Positions 22,531 to 34,778 of a DNA stretch of 64,000 nt are shown piece by piece. The stretch is taken from contig JALPQD010000214.1 in assembly GCA_023101885.1 (NCBI GenBank), forward strand, positions 124,001 to 188,000, read 5' to 3'. Numbering within the stretch: position 1 is the first letter of the stretch; each line of letters begins with the position of its first letter. This DNA comes from Typhlomys cinereus. Its lineage: Eukaryota; Chordata; Mammalia; Rodentia; Platacanthomyidae. The notes under the pieces were generated by a model, which searched no databases, was not told the origin of the DNA, and was given only the letters and a program-made list of their open reading frames with translations. The translations under genes were made by a program, and so were the position numbers.

Positions 22531-23173
22531 ATTTAACTGTGAATGAGTGAAACACTTGTTGATGCACTTGTCAAATGTCTCCAGAGAGATTTAGACAGTG
22601 AAGGTTCACACATACTGAAGAGATTAATCCCTTGACAAGTTCATAATATCTTCATGGTAATTTAGCAGTATTTTTTTTATATTGATTTTCAAATGAGAGA
22701 GGCAACCAATTTAACCCTTTCCAACATGAAGAAAGCCTAGTTAAGGAACATCTTGACTCTTTTTATTAAAATGTTGCTCTGTTCTACTGGTTTAGAACTG
22801 CTTAAAAGGTTGAAGCAATAGGCAAAACTCCTGAAGCCAAGTCTACATTTTTTTTTCCATTTCTGCACAAATCTGCTTTTACAAGGGTGGGAAAAAAAAA
22901 CTCAATAAAACAGGTAAGTATTTAGTGTATAGCAATCAAGTAACTCTCAGTTTATACTGAAAGTTTGGAATAAATGAGACATGAATAAAGAAAAGGAGAG
23001 CAGCGATCAGGTGTTTTGACAGGATGTTTCATGAAGAAGATTATCCGCAAGGAAACAGGAAGCTTCTTTAATGTGATCAAATACAGCATCCAGTGTGTGT
23101 TTTTCTTTCTACTATGGGGAATGGAGCATAACCTTAGTTAACATAGCCTTTCATATTTTTTACTTTTTTAAAA

Positions 23174-23456
23174 AAAATTTAAAATTTATTATTTATTCAA
23201 TTGTGCGCGCGTGCACGTGCGTGTGTGTGTGTGTGTGTGTGTGTAGAACCACAGACGAATTCGGGAACCACCATGGACGCCTCCACCTCCTCCTTGTTTA
23301 CTCTGTCCCGGGATTCACAGGCTCTGCCCTACCAGGACCAGAAATGCAGGCCGCCCCCGCTTCCGCCAGACGTCTATATGTGGGTTCTAGGATCTGAACT
23401 CAGGACCTTCCGCCTGCAAGGCAGAGGCTTAACCCCTGAGCCACCTCTCCAGACCC
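23174..23456 (-). mobile_element. tRNA-headed CpG-rich SINE, copy 3
   Basis: On the minus strand it starts GGGTCTGGAGAGGTGGCTC at 23456 and ends through a (CA)n and an AATAAT-type A-rich tail near 23174. TACTTTTTT(n)AAA on both sides (23161-23173 and from 23458) fits a duplication blurred by a homopolymer. The open frames across it (23095-23476) are SINE sequence and GT-repeat translations. Confidence 0.9.
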
Positions 23457-24489
23457 TACTTTTTTTTTTAAAGTGAGGGAAAGGACACTTTTCCAGTCAA
23501 GTTGACCTCCTAATGTAAATTAAAATTCTTAGCGTTCCATATTAGCATGTATTAGGAGATCAGATCTTAAGTACAGACTCTGTGGTTAAAGGACTGAATA
23601 ATGCTCTATATTGGGAACAACATTCTGGAAGGCTGATTGTCTAATGAAAATGGTCTCAAAATATTATATCTACAGATCTCTGTGAAGATCACTCTTTATT
23701 TTACTTTTAATATTCTCAAACGATAAGCTGGAGATATGCAAAGTAAGTATTCTTTAATTTGAAAACTTTGGCAGTGTAATTTCAGCAAAACATCCCTACA
23801 AAATATGATTCCTGCAGAAATAAAGGATGATTGGACAGGTATTCCTCATATGGGTGAGAAGTCAGCCTTGGAGGTCGACATAAGCTTTAGTGTGAGCGCT
23901 GCTTTTCCTCTTCAAGTAAAATGGATTAATCTCTCGCGTCACATCAAAATGATGACTGAGACAGTTCCCAGTCCCACACAGGCAATGTAAGCCTTAATTA
24001 ATGTTTATGAAACTATTTAAGAGCCATGAATAAGAAGAGTTATGGAAAGGGGAGGCAATGTTGTTATCATAATAGGTGACTGCATATTGCCTTTGTATTA
24101 TGCTAATGTGACAGTGATATGTGTTATTCCATTATTAATAATAGGTATAACAGAACTTCGATCTAATGTGATTAGCACATTTAAAAATTGTAATGTTAGT
24201 GTAATCACAGATAATAAATGTTGCTACTGTTTTTTCCTATGTGTAAGGAAACCAGTTTTTTTACATGTATGGAGTTTAGTTACTATAAATTTTTTTGAAT
24301 GTAGTCTATATAATCAGTCATGGGAACGGTTCCTATTTGGAAGTTTCTGGCAATCATGGTGCTCCATGGGAAAAGTTGATTTTTCTGTTCAATTAGTTTG
24401 GAAGGTTCCACTGTGTGTGTATATATATGTGTGTGTGTGAATTTTTCTTTGTCCCAAATGGTAGTACTGTCTTTAGTAGCTACCCAAAG

Positions 24490-25235
24490 GATACTTTTTT
24501 TAAAATTATTACTTTATTTTTCTAGTTTTACAAGCATACTGAGTACTTACCCCTGCTTCCTTCCATTCCTCCTCTCACCCATCCCCCTCCCTTTCCTCCT
24601 CAATCCATCCCACTCCCTCCCACCTTCTTCCCTGTCTGCTTCTATGGACCTCAGGATTCCCTCTGGCTTGTGTACTCGTTTTTCTTAATTTTTCTATTTT
24701 TACTAGCATGTTGAGTACTTATCCCTCTTCTCTCCCATCACTCCATCAATCTCACCCACTGGCTTGTCTGCTTCTATGGATCCTATTGTTCTCTCTGGCT
24801 TATCTACTCTTGTGGGGGTTCAAGTTGCCTCTCTTCCGGCCACCCCACTGATGGGGGCATTTCCCTTCACTCATCCAGCTTTAGTCCCTAAGATTTCCAT
24901 TGCATGTTCTTACCTTTCTTGAGTTCCTAAATAATCTATGGTGGCATGTTGGTATGTCAGTCATTATGCAGGTCTGGAAAGGACAATTCTCACTGCAGTG
25001 AGTTCCTGGATGCAGCAGTCTGCCTTGAGTGGAATGTCTTGTCCAAAGGTGAATCTTCCCATCTTTAGGTTCTTACAATCTTACCACCCCCTCTTCTATG
25101 AGGTTCCTAAAGCCTTAGGATGGGGAGATTGGGTTATTCTCATGTTGAGTGAACCTTGCTGAGTTGATGGTACTCTGTATGGCGGCTCGCCATTGCTGTC
25201 CGCTTCACTTTTCCTGAATGATAAAAATTACCTTG
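24490..25235 (-). mobile_element. Two L1 3' ends, adjacent or nested, minus strand
   Basis: Two similar T-rich starts occur in a row: one near 24495 (TTTTACAAGCATACTGAGTAC) and one near 24690 (TTTACTAGCATGTTGAGTAC). Each is followed by a pyrimidine-rich tract and the words CTGCTTCTATGGA. After the second copy the UTR continues (ACTCATCCAGCTTTAGTCCC; GGTTCTTACAATCTTACC; GAGGTTCCTAAAGCCTTAGG). The first is a short tail only. The repetition suggests that one truncated L1 inserted at the end of the other, or a local duplication. Confidence 0.8.
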
Positions 25236-25267
25236 AAAAGGGTATATCTAAAAATTAATTTGTTGTA

Positions 25268-25480
25268 GGCTGGAGACATGGCTTAGAGGTATGCCTTTGC
25301 CTCACAAGCAGAAAAGACCTGAGTTGGAATCCAGGATCCCATGCAAAAATGGAAGGTGGAGTCTGGGAAATCCCTGAACAAAGCTAAAAAGTAGTGCAAT
25401 ATAGAATGATTCCTGAAGTCACTCTTGGGCCTCCACAGGTACATACAGTGCCCCCATTTTATTCCTCCCCCAAAACATGT
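25268..25480 (+). mobile_element. Old copy of the same SINE family
   Basis: Starts GGCTGGAGACATGGCTTAGAGG, then B-box-like GACCTGAGTTGGAATCC, GGAGTCTGGGAAATCCC, and GAATGATTCCTGAAGTCACTC. It has no (CA)n tail. Intermediate divergence. Confidence 0.75.
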
Positions 25481-27607
25481 CATTTTGTTATATCACTGAC
25501 AAATTTAGAAACCTTCCTATTATTTAGTGTCATCTTGAGAAAGAGGAGCTATTGCACAGTTTTGTTCAACATCTACTTGACAAGATTCTTTTTTTCTCGT
25601 GGTCCTTGCTTAACTCAGGTTTCTGAGGATGAATATCTGATTTTAGGATTGTAATCTGAGAGAAAAGAGCAAACAGCTGTCAAGTCCTGTTCTTTGAACT
25701 TTGTTATGTTCAACAGGCAGCAAGTATATAGCCAGACCTATTGCTTTTATCTTAATTTTCCATGTAATTTTATGGCATTATGCTAACACCAAGATTCATG
25801 TATTAACTTTACAATTCATTGTTTTCCTCTACTCAATATTGTCTTCGTGTCAAATGTATCTATAAGTCTAGATTGAGTTTTTTAACTGTTCTGTTTTATT
25901 GTACATATAATTGATATAATTCTTTCAAAATATTAGAGATTTCTACAAGAAATTTATATAGTAAAGATAAAATGATTTTAGGAATAAATTAATATAAACT
26001 ATCAGCAAAAGCATTGTTTTAATATTAAACATATTGGTTTATTAGCAGTCTTTGAAATAACACAAGCAAGCCATTTTTCTATTAATAACCATGTTAATTC
26101 TTCTTTTTTCCAATTTGAAGATGAAATTAAGTCAGCATCCTGTACCTTATCCTGTCCAAACTATTCTTTATGAATTAAATTTAGCTAATTTCCATGCAGG
26201 TTGTTTTTCCAATAGTATTTCCAGATGTTCAGTGCTGTAACTACATTTTCTCTATCTTGTCTCAAAGATATGCAAGTTAATTTATCAGAAATGCCTCATT
26301 TCTTTTAAAAATTATGTGGTGATGAAAGAGGATACTAGAAGGATCTGTCTCTTCCTGTACAGAACGTTGCCATGGGTCTTTGTTCAAATTTTGTAGTACA
26401 CTTTATGCATTTTAAATTTTAAATGGATTTAACTATGACTATAATCTACACAATGTTATTATTAAGACACTATACTCTTGTTAATATTCTGATAAAACTG
26501 AATTTACACCAAAGAGTATTTTTAAAAAAATTAAAACAGTTTAAAATTGTATTCTATTAATATGTTAAATGATTATTGACTGATTATTGATTGTTTAGTA
26601 TATTTCACAGATTTTTTACCTTGTTTTCTAGTATTATTTAACTACATTTAACTAATTAATAATGATAGATTTTTTTACTTAGCTTTTCTCAGAGCTCTTG
26701 GTATTTTTCTCAATATTTAATCTTTTTACATCAATGTAAATAAGGAGACATTTGCAAAACTGATTGAGTTTTAAATTCTATTAAAAGTAATAAAAATCAG
26801 TGTGATAAGCACCTCTGTTTAATAACCTTCTCTGCTTTTCCTCCCTAAGTTCTGAAATTTGCTGTCTAATTACTATGAAATATTTTATGCATACTCTCCC
26901 CCAAGAGAGTCTTGTAAAAATTTCTCAGATAGTTTGATATCCAATAAAAATGCAAGAGTTCATTAGCTCTCATTAGAGAGAGTCGTAGTGTAAGTTATTT
27001 CTTTTAAATTTCTACAAAATGTTTTGTGAGAAAAATATGTTAAGGAGTTAATTGTTTCTGTATTCAATATAATTGCTCACTTATCTCTTACTAGTTGGAA
27101 TCTAGCCTTTGCTTTACTGTTTGTACTGTTTATTGTCTCTATGTTTGAATGTTCTTTTCCTGTATGAAATAAATAAAAGTCAGCAAAGTAGTAGGCTAAG
27201 TCTTCCTTCTGAAAATTCTACCTGTGTATTTTCATTATGTACTATAAACCACATTACATGTTTATTTAATGATGGAAAATCATGCCATCAACTTAGAAAA
27301 TCCTTCTAGGATCACATAAATGCAGCAAGTAAAATAGATGTGATATTAACAGTTTAATGTTTTCTTCTTAGTCTTTTATTACTTGTTCCAAATTTATATT
27401 TCATATTAAAATAAAACAAGCTTTAAATTAGAAATGACCAGAAGACTTTTGATTAAATATCATGGAATGTTGTTTAAGGGATTTCTATTTCTTTCTGTTT
27501 CTTAGGGAGATGAAAGATATTTCTTCTAATTCAAAGATTCCACCCTTTCTGTCTATCATTTCTATTAATTATTGTGGCTCAGAAACACTTTCTTAAGAAG
27601 GTCTTAA
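25481..27607. other. Very AT-rich unique DNA, no gene seen
   Basis: No coding or repeat content could be recognised. Open frames (for example 27109-27309) are short and without domains. Confidence 0.5.
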
Positions 27608-28269
27608 ACAACCTTACTGCTAATTGCAGGCACTCCAGTGTTGTGTGAGATGGAGTAAAGCAAAAAAACACAACACTGGCAGACATAGCTTTCTCAATAA
27701 CATCATCTGGGGCATTCTTTCATGGTCTTCCAGCATTCTATCTGACATCTACCATCCAGATTCCATCAATGAACAATAAGACATTGTACACTTTCTCCTT
27801 TACATCAGCAGTTAGAGCATCCAAATGCCCTTTCCAAATACTATCATCCATTTCATATTTCTTTTCTTTGTGTTCATAAGCCACTTACCCTCTAAAAGTT
27901 GGTTGGACTATCAAAGTAGGTTTTCTTGGAGCTGAATTCATATGTTTAAACCATTCATTAAGGGTTTCATGGGCTTCCAGAAAAGCCCAGATGCACAGAT
28001 GCTTCTGGATTGCATTGTCATCTTCTGCAGAAAGTGGATTGTCCATTCCTTGCTCCTTCCACTGATTATAGATTTCTGCTATGGAATCCTGAGAGCACCA
28101 TAAGCTGTATCTGGTATTTAGGCATTTGAATTTTGTACTTTTCAGAATATTATTATGAACTGAAAAGTTTAATGTATTATACAGTATTTCCTTAGCATTT
28201 TTTAATGAAAATATTCAAAAATTAGAATTTTCAGTTCTACAAAAAGCACAACAACCCTACTGCTAATTG
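27608..28269 (-). pseudogene. NUP107 (pseudogene): NUP107 retrocopy fragment with internal inversion
   Basis: NUP107 is a scaffold subunit of the nuclear pore Y complex; this copy is dead. On the minus strand from about 28105 to 27620 it reads, in NUP107 order, [74 protein letters not shown], then the codons of the CLQLA region, with no introns. Lesions include an in-frame TAG at 27738-27740 and a frame break near 27890. From about 28085 the plus strand continues with the next codons (HKLYLVF), then about 120 bases that may be the 3' UTR and a weak A-rich end. The direct repeat ACAACC(T/C)TACTGCTAATTG lies at 27608-27626 and 28251-28269 (19 bp, one mismatch). This fits L1-mediated retrocopying with twin priming. 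Confidence 0.85.
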
Positions 28270-28635
28270 TATCTCACTGTGGGGTATGCTGTTGTTAGCA
28301 TGTTTTCTATTTTATCTTATGTTTTATTAATAGCAGTTTACCCAGTCTCAAGACTATATTTTGTAAACTTCCTGGAGTTATGGGAGGAGGGAACAATGTG
28401 ATGTGGGCACACCATGTGCTATTAGTGTTTTTAGAAAAAATTTTAAGCATTTTAAATCTTTGCCAAGCAGGAAGGATCTCTCTCCTTCCATCTCTAATCC
28501 TTCCTGTTGCCTGATTCTAGATGGCTAACATTTAAATACATCAACTTGGATCGTGAGGCTCTACTGACAATGGAAATTGATTCTACACAGTAAGAGTGAC
28601 GTTAGACTAGGCTGTCCTCCCGACTTTCTAAAGAA
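28270..28635. other. No gene seen
   Basis: AT-rich flank of the retrocopy with no recognised feature. Confidence 0.45.
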
Positions 28636-28682
28636 CTCTCTCTCTCTCCCCCTCTCTCTCTTTCTTTTTCTCTCTCTCTCTC
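28636..28682. repeat. Interrupted (CT)n microsatellite
   Basis: CT units with C and T run interruptions over about 47 bases. Confidence 0.9.
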
Positions 28683-29287
28683 ATCTCTGAACTCTGCTTC
28701 TGAATTTTACCCACTGTGAGGAAAATAAATGTCTACCTTGCTGAAAGCATTGCTATGTTTGGTTGCTGCTGCTGGTAGGGTTCTATTTTAGGTTAACAAA
28801 TCTAATTGTACCTGATGTAACTCCAAATTGAAAAGAAAATGATTAGTATGAGTAAATGGCACATGAGGATTCAGTTGTTGCTTCTGTTTTTAAAATAGAA
28901 CTTTTAAAGTACTTCTGAATCCTAGAATCATATTATACAATATATTTGGCATTACTTGGTTGAAAATGTGCTGATTAAAGACTATGATACTTTAGGGATA
29001 ACTCTGAACAGTTGCATGACCCATCTGTAAATTGGATATAATGGTTTTTCAAGATTCTTTAGTGAAAATTATGAGAAATTCTGGATACATGTTATTACTG
29101 CCATTGCTTTTAGTACCAACTAATAATAGAGGACTCCTTTTGTATTGAAATTGAGTTACCTCACATCTTGCTTTTTAACATTGTGGTTCTAAAGGTCTAT
29201 GATGTTTATTTTGTTTTTCCTCTTCTAATCTACTTCTTTTAATAATGACTAGGAAGAAGAAGATAACCATGAAGTTACACTTATAAG
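28683..29287. other. No gene seen
   Basis: No recognisable coding exon or repeat. Confidence 0.45.
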
Positions 29288-29435
29288 TTGTAGGAAGCTA
29301 CACATACATACCTGATATCACAGCACTTCGAGTTAGACAAGGGGATCCTAAATTCAAGTCAATGTGGACTACATGGTGAAATTTAGGACAGTCTTTGCTA
29401 CTGAATGACAACCTGAGACACTACCACCACTACCA
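29288..29435 (+). mobile_element. B1-like SINE, old, plus strand
   Basis: ATACCTGATATCACAGCACTTC, AATTCAAGTCAATGTGGACTAC, ATGGTGAAATTTAGGACAG and TGACAACCTGAGACACTACC follow the B1/7SL order (a run of the form CCTxTAATCCCAGCACTC, GAGTTCGAGGCCAGCC, GTGAGTTCCAGGACAG). Heavily diverged. Confidence 0.6.
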
Positions 29436-31753
29436 CATCATCAATAGCAACAACAGAAAGAATAATAGAAAAAAGTGTTGTAGAATTTTTTTTGTCAGAA
29501 TTAGCACTGGAAATTTACAGGGGTAAAATCTTTTTAAACTAACAATATATACATAAAACTTTTCCTTGGCTATTAGGGTTCATTATGAACTATTTTAAGA
29601 TTGATTACAAAAGAATGAAATTCTACGTTTTTGAAAATTACATAATAAAAAGGTCTTGAGATATTTGTTTGGTAGTCTTATGGTTGTGTAAGACAGGCAT
29701 CCACTGTCTTTATTTATATGCCTCTTGGTGAGCTCACTGTGTAGTTTCAAACTCATGATCACACAGATGACCCTCATTAAACTCAAAGTTCATCAAACAA
29801 AAAAAATACATAAAGGTGGTAGAGAGATTTGTAGGGTACTAAGAGGTGGGAAGTAGATAAGAAAGGACTGACATGAGGGTACATAGAGTGCTCCGTATAC
29901 AGGTATGAAATTGTCAGAGAATGAATTTAATCACTGAGAAAAGACAAAAGGTCCCATAAGAGTTCACTTTCATTCCACTACTCATTCTCTAGTTTATTCT
30001 GAATAATTCCCTGTCATGTCAATACTTACACTTATTTGATCATCATGCCTTTTGCCCTTTTCCCTGCCTAACCATATCAACAGATATCTTATGAACCTCT
30101 GCATAATGAGTTGTAGAAAAAAAAAAACTCCTCTCTGTTTCAAAGTTTCTCTTATACATTGTCTGGAAGAAGTCTAATAGAGGTTGACATTAAGGCATAA
30201 CCTGAATGTACTGGGCTCGGCGCTTGCAGCTGGTAGCAGTAAACACAGACTTCTACAAGATTGAAAGCAAGAAAAGAGTTTTAAAGTGCTTTCATCTATC
30301 ATTCACTGAGAAATGTGGTTGGACATTGTTGTAAGGTGAGCTCTGTTTTAAGAAGGGTCACAAAACTTGTAATTTTTTAGTGCCTACCCAATGAGGTTGA
30401 AAAATTTTTTGGTAAAATATTTGTTATTGATAATTCATTTAGATTAGAGAGATTCAGTTGTATTGAAAGATTTCTTCTAGAAGCTTGTTTATTTAAAAGA
30501 AAACCACTGTTTTTTTGATGGGCATCTTGAAATCAGAGAATGTGAAATGAAGATTCTTACAACCTTGTTAGCTCTATGATCTTTATGTGATCAAAGCCAT
30601 ACTTTGAAGCTGACTCAGAAGTTAGATGTGCAGATGTGTTAAACAAATCTCTTTCTAATATCAGCAGGGACTTCCTCTACTGTCCAAAGTTGCTAGGATA
30701 CTATCTTAAAGAAATAACTCATTTGATTAACTGCAAATAGAAATTGCTTTTTAAAGAATTTCATACATTTATAATAGCTTAGGTCAGGCATAAATCTATA
30801 CTAGCTAAATGCTAAGCATATGATCTCAATGACCCTCTTGAATACCGGAAGAAAAACCATTATTTTCTTTAGGAAATGCATGACCCAGAAAGTCTTTTAG
30901 CTGTGTTTCATCATAAAGATGAAAATATTGGTAAAGGAATACTTTCTTTTGCCTTATGCTTGACTTTAGTTCATGTCCTAAGGATGAAATGCTAGCTCTA
31001 CAAACACTTTGAACCAAGAAATGAATATGTAAATCCAACAAGATTTTTTAGTCATGTGATTTCTGACCAGTGAATGTCTTGCTTATTTCCTGATCCTTTT
31101 TCTATGTAGTACCCAGTCATTAACATGTTATTTTCTATTTTATTCCACACCAAAAAATCTTGTTTTAACAAGACAGTAGGCATTACCATTTAAAATCATG
31201 AGTACAGTGGTATAGAAAAACTTATCCCTTACACAGCTTATCCATGGGATAATGATAGCTATCATCTTCATATGAACATTGCAAAGAAACACCACTAAAA
31301 ATAAGTTTGCATTGTTATTTTATCTTACAAAACTCAGAAATTTCTATGGACATAGAAGACTAAAGCCAAAATACTTAAAATGCTTAAAAGTATTTATTAT
31401 CTGTTCAGTCACATGATAGAATTCCAATAACCCTCCATTGTATCAGTTTTCCCAAGATATCTCTAGCTTCCTCTATTCATAGAGAAAGGTGATGTGATCA
31501 TGGTTTTTTTCCTAAAGGTCCTGGATTGATGGGTGAAATTCCTGACTAATAGGTGTAAAATGAAGTTCTAAAGCTATTGCACTATAAACAGTATGTTTAT
31601 ATAAATAATATAGAATGGAGGTATGATAAAAAGGCATAAGACTGAGCTTACATGTGTCTGTTTCTCAACTGAAGAAGCAGGTCAATGGAGAAGCACTCCA
31701 TTGAAACTTGAGAGGAAGAAAGTGGAAAGAGAGGGAGATGAAGGGACAGCAGG
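29436..31753. other. Unique AT-rich DNA, no gene seen
   Basis: No supported feature. The stretch 30180-30350 is locally less AT-rich, but I could not assign it. Confidence 0.5.
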
Positions 31754-31783
31754 GGAGAGAGAGAGAGAGACAGAGAGAGAGAG
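31754..31783. repeat. (GA)n microsatellite
   Basis: GA units with a single CA interruption; it lies in a purine-rich stretch from about 31710. Confidence 0.9.
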
Positions 31784-32099
31784 TTGGAGGGAGCAAGGAA
31801 CAGAATGAAATGAATTTACTGTGGATAACTTGCTAGGAAGGCTTCAGAACAACATGTTCAATGTGTCTGTATCAGAGTAGGAGCGTACCTTTAGCATAGA
31901 GTTTCTTGATATGTTGACATATGATAACTTATTGGAGAGATACAGTGGATCTATGTATATAAATTAGTATTTAAGATTAAAAAATTGAAAGAAAAAATTT
32001 TATGGGATTGGACATCTAGGGGACCTTATTGTGTTAATATTTAAATATAGAGTGACACTGGAAAGAGGCACATGAATGAAGAATGAATAATGAAAATAT

Positions 32100-32512
32100 C
32101 CAATATATGGAAATGGAATGGTATTCAGCAATAGAGGAAAGTGAAATTATTAAATTTTTAGGAAAATCAATGAAATTGGAAAACATGAAAGTAAACTAGA
32201 CTCAGTTTCTCTCATAAGCTTTTAATTGTTATTTCTAATTTTATTTGTATCGAGGTGGGTGTAACTGTGGATAATGGTAGGAAACAAGAAAGAGATTTAT
32301 GGGAGAGGGAAGGAGTAGCTTTAAGGGAGGGGAAAGGAAACAGAGCACATGAGCTATTAAAGTCAAAGGTAAAACACCAGTCAATAATTGCTGCAGAAGA
32401 TTGAAGAGGGGATAGTGAAAAGGTATGTGTGGGAGAGAGAGTAAACTAAGATAAAGTATGCATAAAAATTCCATTAGAAAACTTTGGAATAAATAAAAAT
32501 AACTTTTAAAAA
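32100..32512 (+). mobile_element. Old L1 3' end, plus strand
   Basis: Starts with the end of ORF2 (GGTATTCAGCAATAGAGGAAAG, then GGAAAATCAATGAAATTGGAAA), followed by a G/A-rich 3' UTR (32255-32340 and 32395-32445) and an AATAAATAAAAATAA end near 32508. Confidence 0.7.
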
Positions 32513-32529
32513 ATGACCAGACATCAAAC

Positions 32530-33555
32530 AACAGATAAGAACAGAGGATACAAATAAACTCCCACACATATAGCCACTTAATTTTTGGCAAAGATGCCAA
32601 ATTTGTATGCTGGGGAAATGATAGAATCTTCAACAAGTGGTGTTGAGAAAATTGGACATCTACATATAGAAAAATAAAGATTGACTGTTGCCTCTCTCCT
32701 TATACAATGGTCAACTCCAAATGGATCAAATACCTCGACATTAAACCCAAAATTCTGAAATTATTAGAAGAAAAAGTAGGAAGTACACTTGAATTGATAG
32801 GCCTAGGTAAAGACTTTCTAAGCAGAATAACGAATGCTCTGGAACTAAAACCACTAATCATCAAATGGGACTTCATGAAATTAAAAGGCTTCTGTTCTGC
32901 AAAAGAAACTGTTACTTGTGCAAAAAGACAACCACAGAATGGAAGAAAATCTTTGCCAGCTATAAATCTGCCAAAGAATTAATCTCCAGAGTGCATGAAG
33001 ACCTCATAAAATTAAACAACAAGACACCAAACACTTCAATTAAAAAATGGGCCCTGGAACTAAACAAGGATTTCACTCAAAAAGAAATCAAAATGTCAAA
33101 AAAAATACCTTAAAAGATGCTCGACTTTCCTGATTATCAGAGAAATGCAAATCAAAACAACCCTGCAATACCATCTTACTCCAGTCAGAATGGCTAAGCT
33201 CAAGAACACAAACAATAGAGATTGCTGGCAGGACTGTGGAGAAAAAAAGACACTTATTCAGTGCTGGTGGGAGTATAAATTGGTACAGCCTGTGTGGAGA
33301 TCAGTGTGGATGTTCCTCAGAAAGCTAAAAATGGAACTGCCATATGACCCAGCTATACCACTCTTAGGAATATTCCCAAAAGACACTACATCTTATTACA
33401 AAGACAATTGTTCATCTATGTTCACTGCAGCTCTATTCACAATAGCAAAAAATGGATTCTGCCAGTATGTCTATCAATGGAGGAATGATGAAAATGTGGT
33501 ACATATTCACAATGGAATATTACTCAGCCATCAGAAAAGATGAGTTGAACCAGGA
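32530..33555 (+). pseudogene. L1 ORF2 C-terminal part, plus strand, broken
   Basis: Codes for the region after the reverse transcriptase: SKWIKYLDIKPKILKLLEE, LELIGLGKDFLSRI, DFMKLKGFCSAKETVTCAK, then in another frame LISRVHEDLIKLNN, then [40 protein letters not shown] (the Cys-rich C-terminal domain) and [13 protein letters not shown], ending near [14 protein letters not shown]. Two frame changes (about 32980 and 33110) break it. It has no 3' UTR of its own: MaLR sequence begins at about 33556. It is distinct from the L1 end at 36216, which repeats its last 125 bases. Confidence 0.9.
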
Positions 33556-34472
33556 AGAAGCTGAGAACAAAATGGCTGTTAAAGAGATTAACTCCATTTG
33601 TAAATCAAAGCCTGTTCTCAATTTGAATAATAAGAGAGGCCCTAGCTTGAGGGCAAGATCCTCAGGGAAGGCTCCCACTCATAAGAATGCAAATCCTTTC
33701 AGAAGATAAGAGTTCCAAAGCAAGAGTTGGTTTCTCTTACAAAGCAATTGCCCAGGTGTGAAAGAGATTTTCCCCATGTTCAGCATAGGGAAGTGAATCA
33801 GCTGTGATTCAAGGGGGCCAGTCTTGGCAAAGTCATCCACGTGGTTCTGGTTTTAGAGGCATCAGGGATGCAAGAGGGAGGAGATGGTGGAGTCCTCCTC
33901 CAAGATTTTGAAAAACGATGAAAGCCAGGCAGCATGTGGCAGAAAGTCTGCAATTTAGAGGCCCAAGAAGGCAGTTTGTGCTGTGGAGTTAAAGCCTGGT
34001 TTGCCATTGAGAAGTAAAGATGTTAGAGATTCCAGAGACAATGTAGGACACCTGCCAAGGAGAGCTGTATACCCTGGGAGGTGTCAGATCAAGAGAGCAA
34101 CTTATTCTATGGGCAGCTGCATTGGAGGGATGGAACCAAAGCCCTTTGGAACTGACATGATTTCAATGAGATGCTCACCTGTTGGACTTGGAGCTACAAG
34201 ATTTGGAGTTTGTCCCTGCTGTTTTTCAGTCTTGTTATGGAGCAATCTTTCCTGGATATGCCCCCATTCCTTCCTTTTGGAATGGGAATGTTTATTCTGT
34301 GCTATTGTATGTTGGAAGTATTTAACTTGTCTTTTGATTTTACTGGAAGCTTTGGACTTTGGACTTTTGGACTGTTGGGATGACTGTTGTAGTTTATGAA
34401 GACTTTTAAAGTTGGACTGAGTATGGTTTGCATAATGAGATGGCAGTGAACCTGTGGGGGCCAGGGGTGGAG
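33556..34472 (+). mobile_element. MaLR (ERVL-related) internal sequence, 3' part
   Basis: Sequence words that I recall from rodent MaLR internal regions appear in order: GAGGCCCTAGCTTGAGGGC, GAATGCAAATCCTTTCAG, GTTGGTTTCTCTTACAAAGC, AGGTGTGAAAGAGATTTTCCCC, TTGGAGTTTGTCCCTGCTG, GGAATGGGAATG, GGACTTTTGGACTG, and a purine-rich polypurine-tract-like end (GGGGGCCAGGGGTGGAG) just before the LTR. MaLR internal regions do not code for intact proteins and none is seen here; frames such as 33983-34399 are chance. Confidence 0.8.
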
Positions 34473-34778
34473 TGTCATGGTTTGAAATGTGTCTCCCACA
34501 GTCTCATGTGTTTGACAAGATCATGTCACCTTGAGAGGTGGAGCCTTGCTGGAAGAAGGCAGTCACAAGGGGTGGGCTTTGAGGCGGATTAGTCCCACTC
34601 TAACTCCAGGAGAAGTCTGTCTTTGAAGCAAGCAGTCTGTAGCTCTCAGCTTCCAAGATGTCTTCCAAGAAGACTGTACCTTCCCTCTGGAACTGTAAAC
34701 TGAGTAAGTCTCCCTTATTCCTTAAGTTGCTTGACCTTGGGTGTTCTCTCACAGCAATAGTTAAGAGTAACTGCTACA
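34473..34778 (+). mobile_element. MaLR long terminal repeat, complete, about 306 bp
   Basis: Starts TGTCATGGTTTGAAATG right after the polypurine-like tract and ends AGTAACTGCTACA, giving TG...CA ends. It contains GTCTCATGTGTTTGACAAG, GAGAGGTGGAGCCTTGCTGG, CCTCTGGAACTGTAAACTGAG and CTCACAGCAATAGTTAAGAG, typical of rodent MT/ORR1-type LTRs. It is flanked on both sides by MaLR internal sequence, so it is not a solo LTR. Confidence 0.87.

Noticed and set aside
24042..24440. 132-codon open frame
   Set aside because: AT-rich chance frame ending in a GT microsatellite; no domain.
32241..32636. 131-codon frame on the minus strand
   Set aside because: It is antisense to an old L1 3' UTR and ORF2 fragment.
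33983..34399. 138-codon open frame
   Set aside because: It lies in noncoding MaLR internal sequence and has no recognisable retroviral domain.
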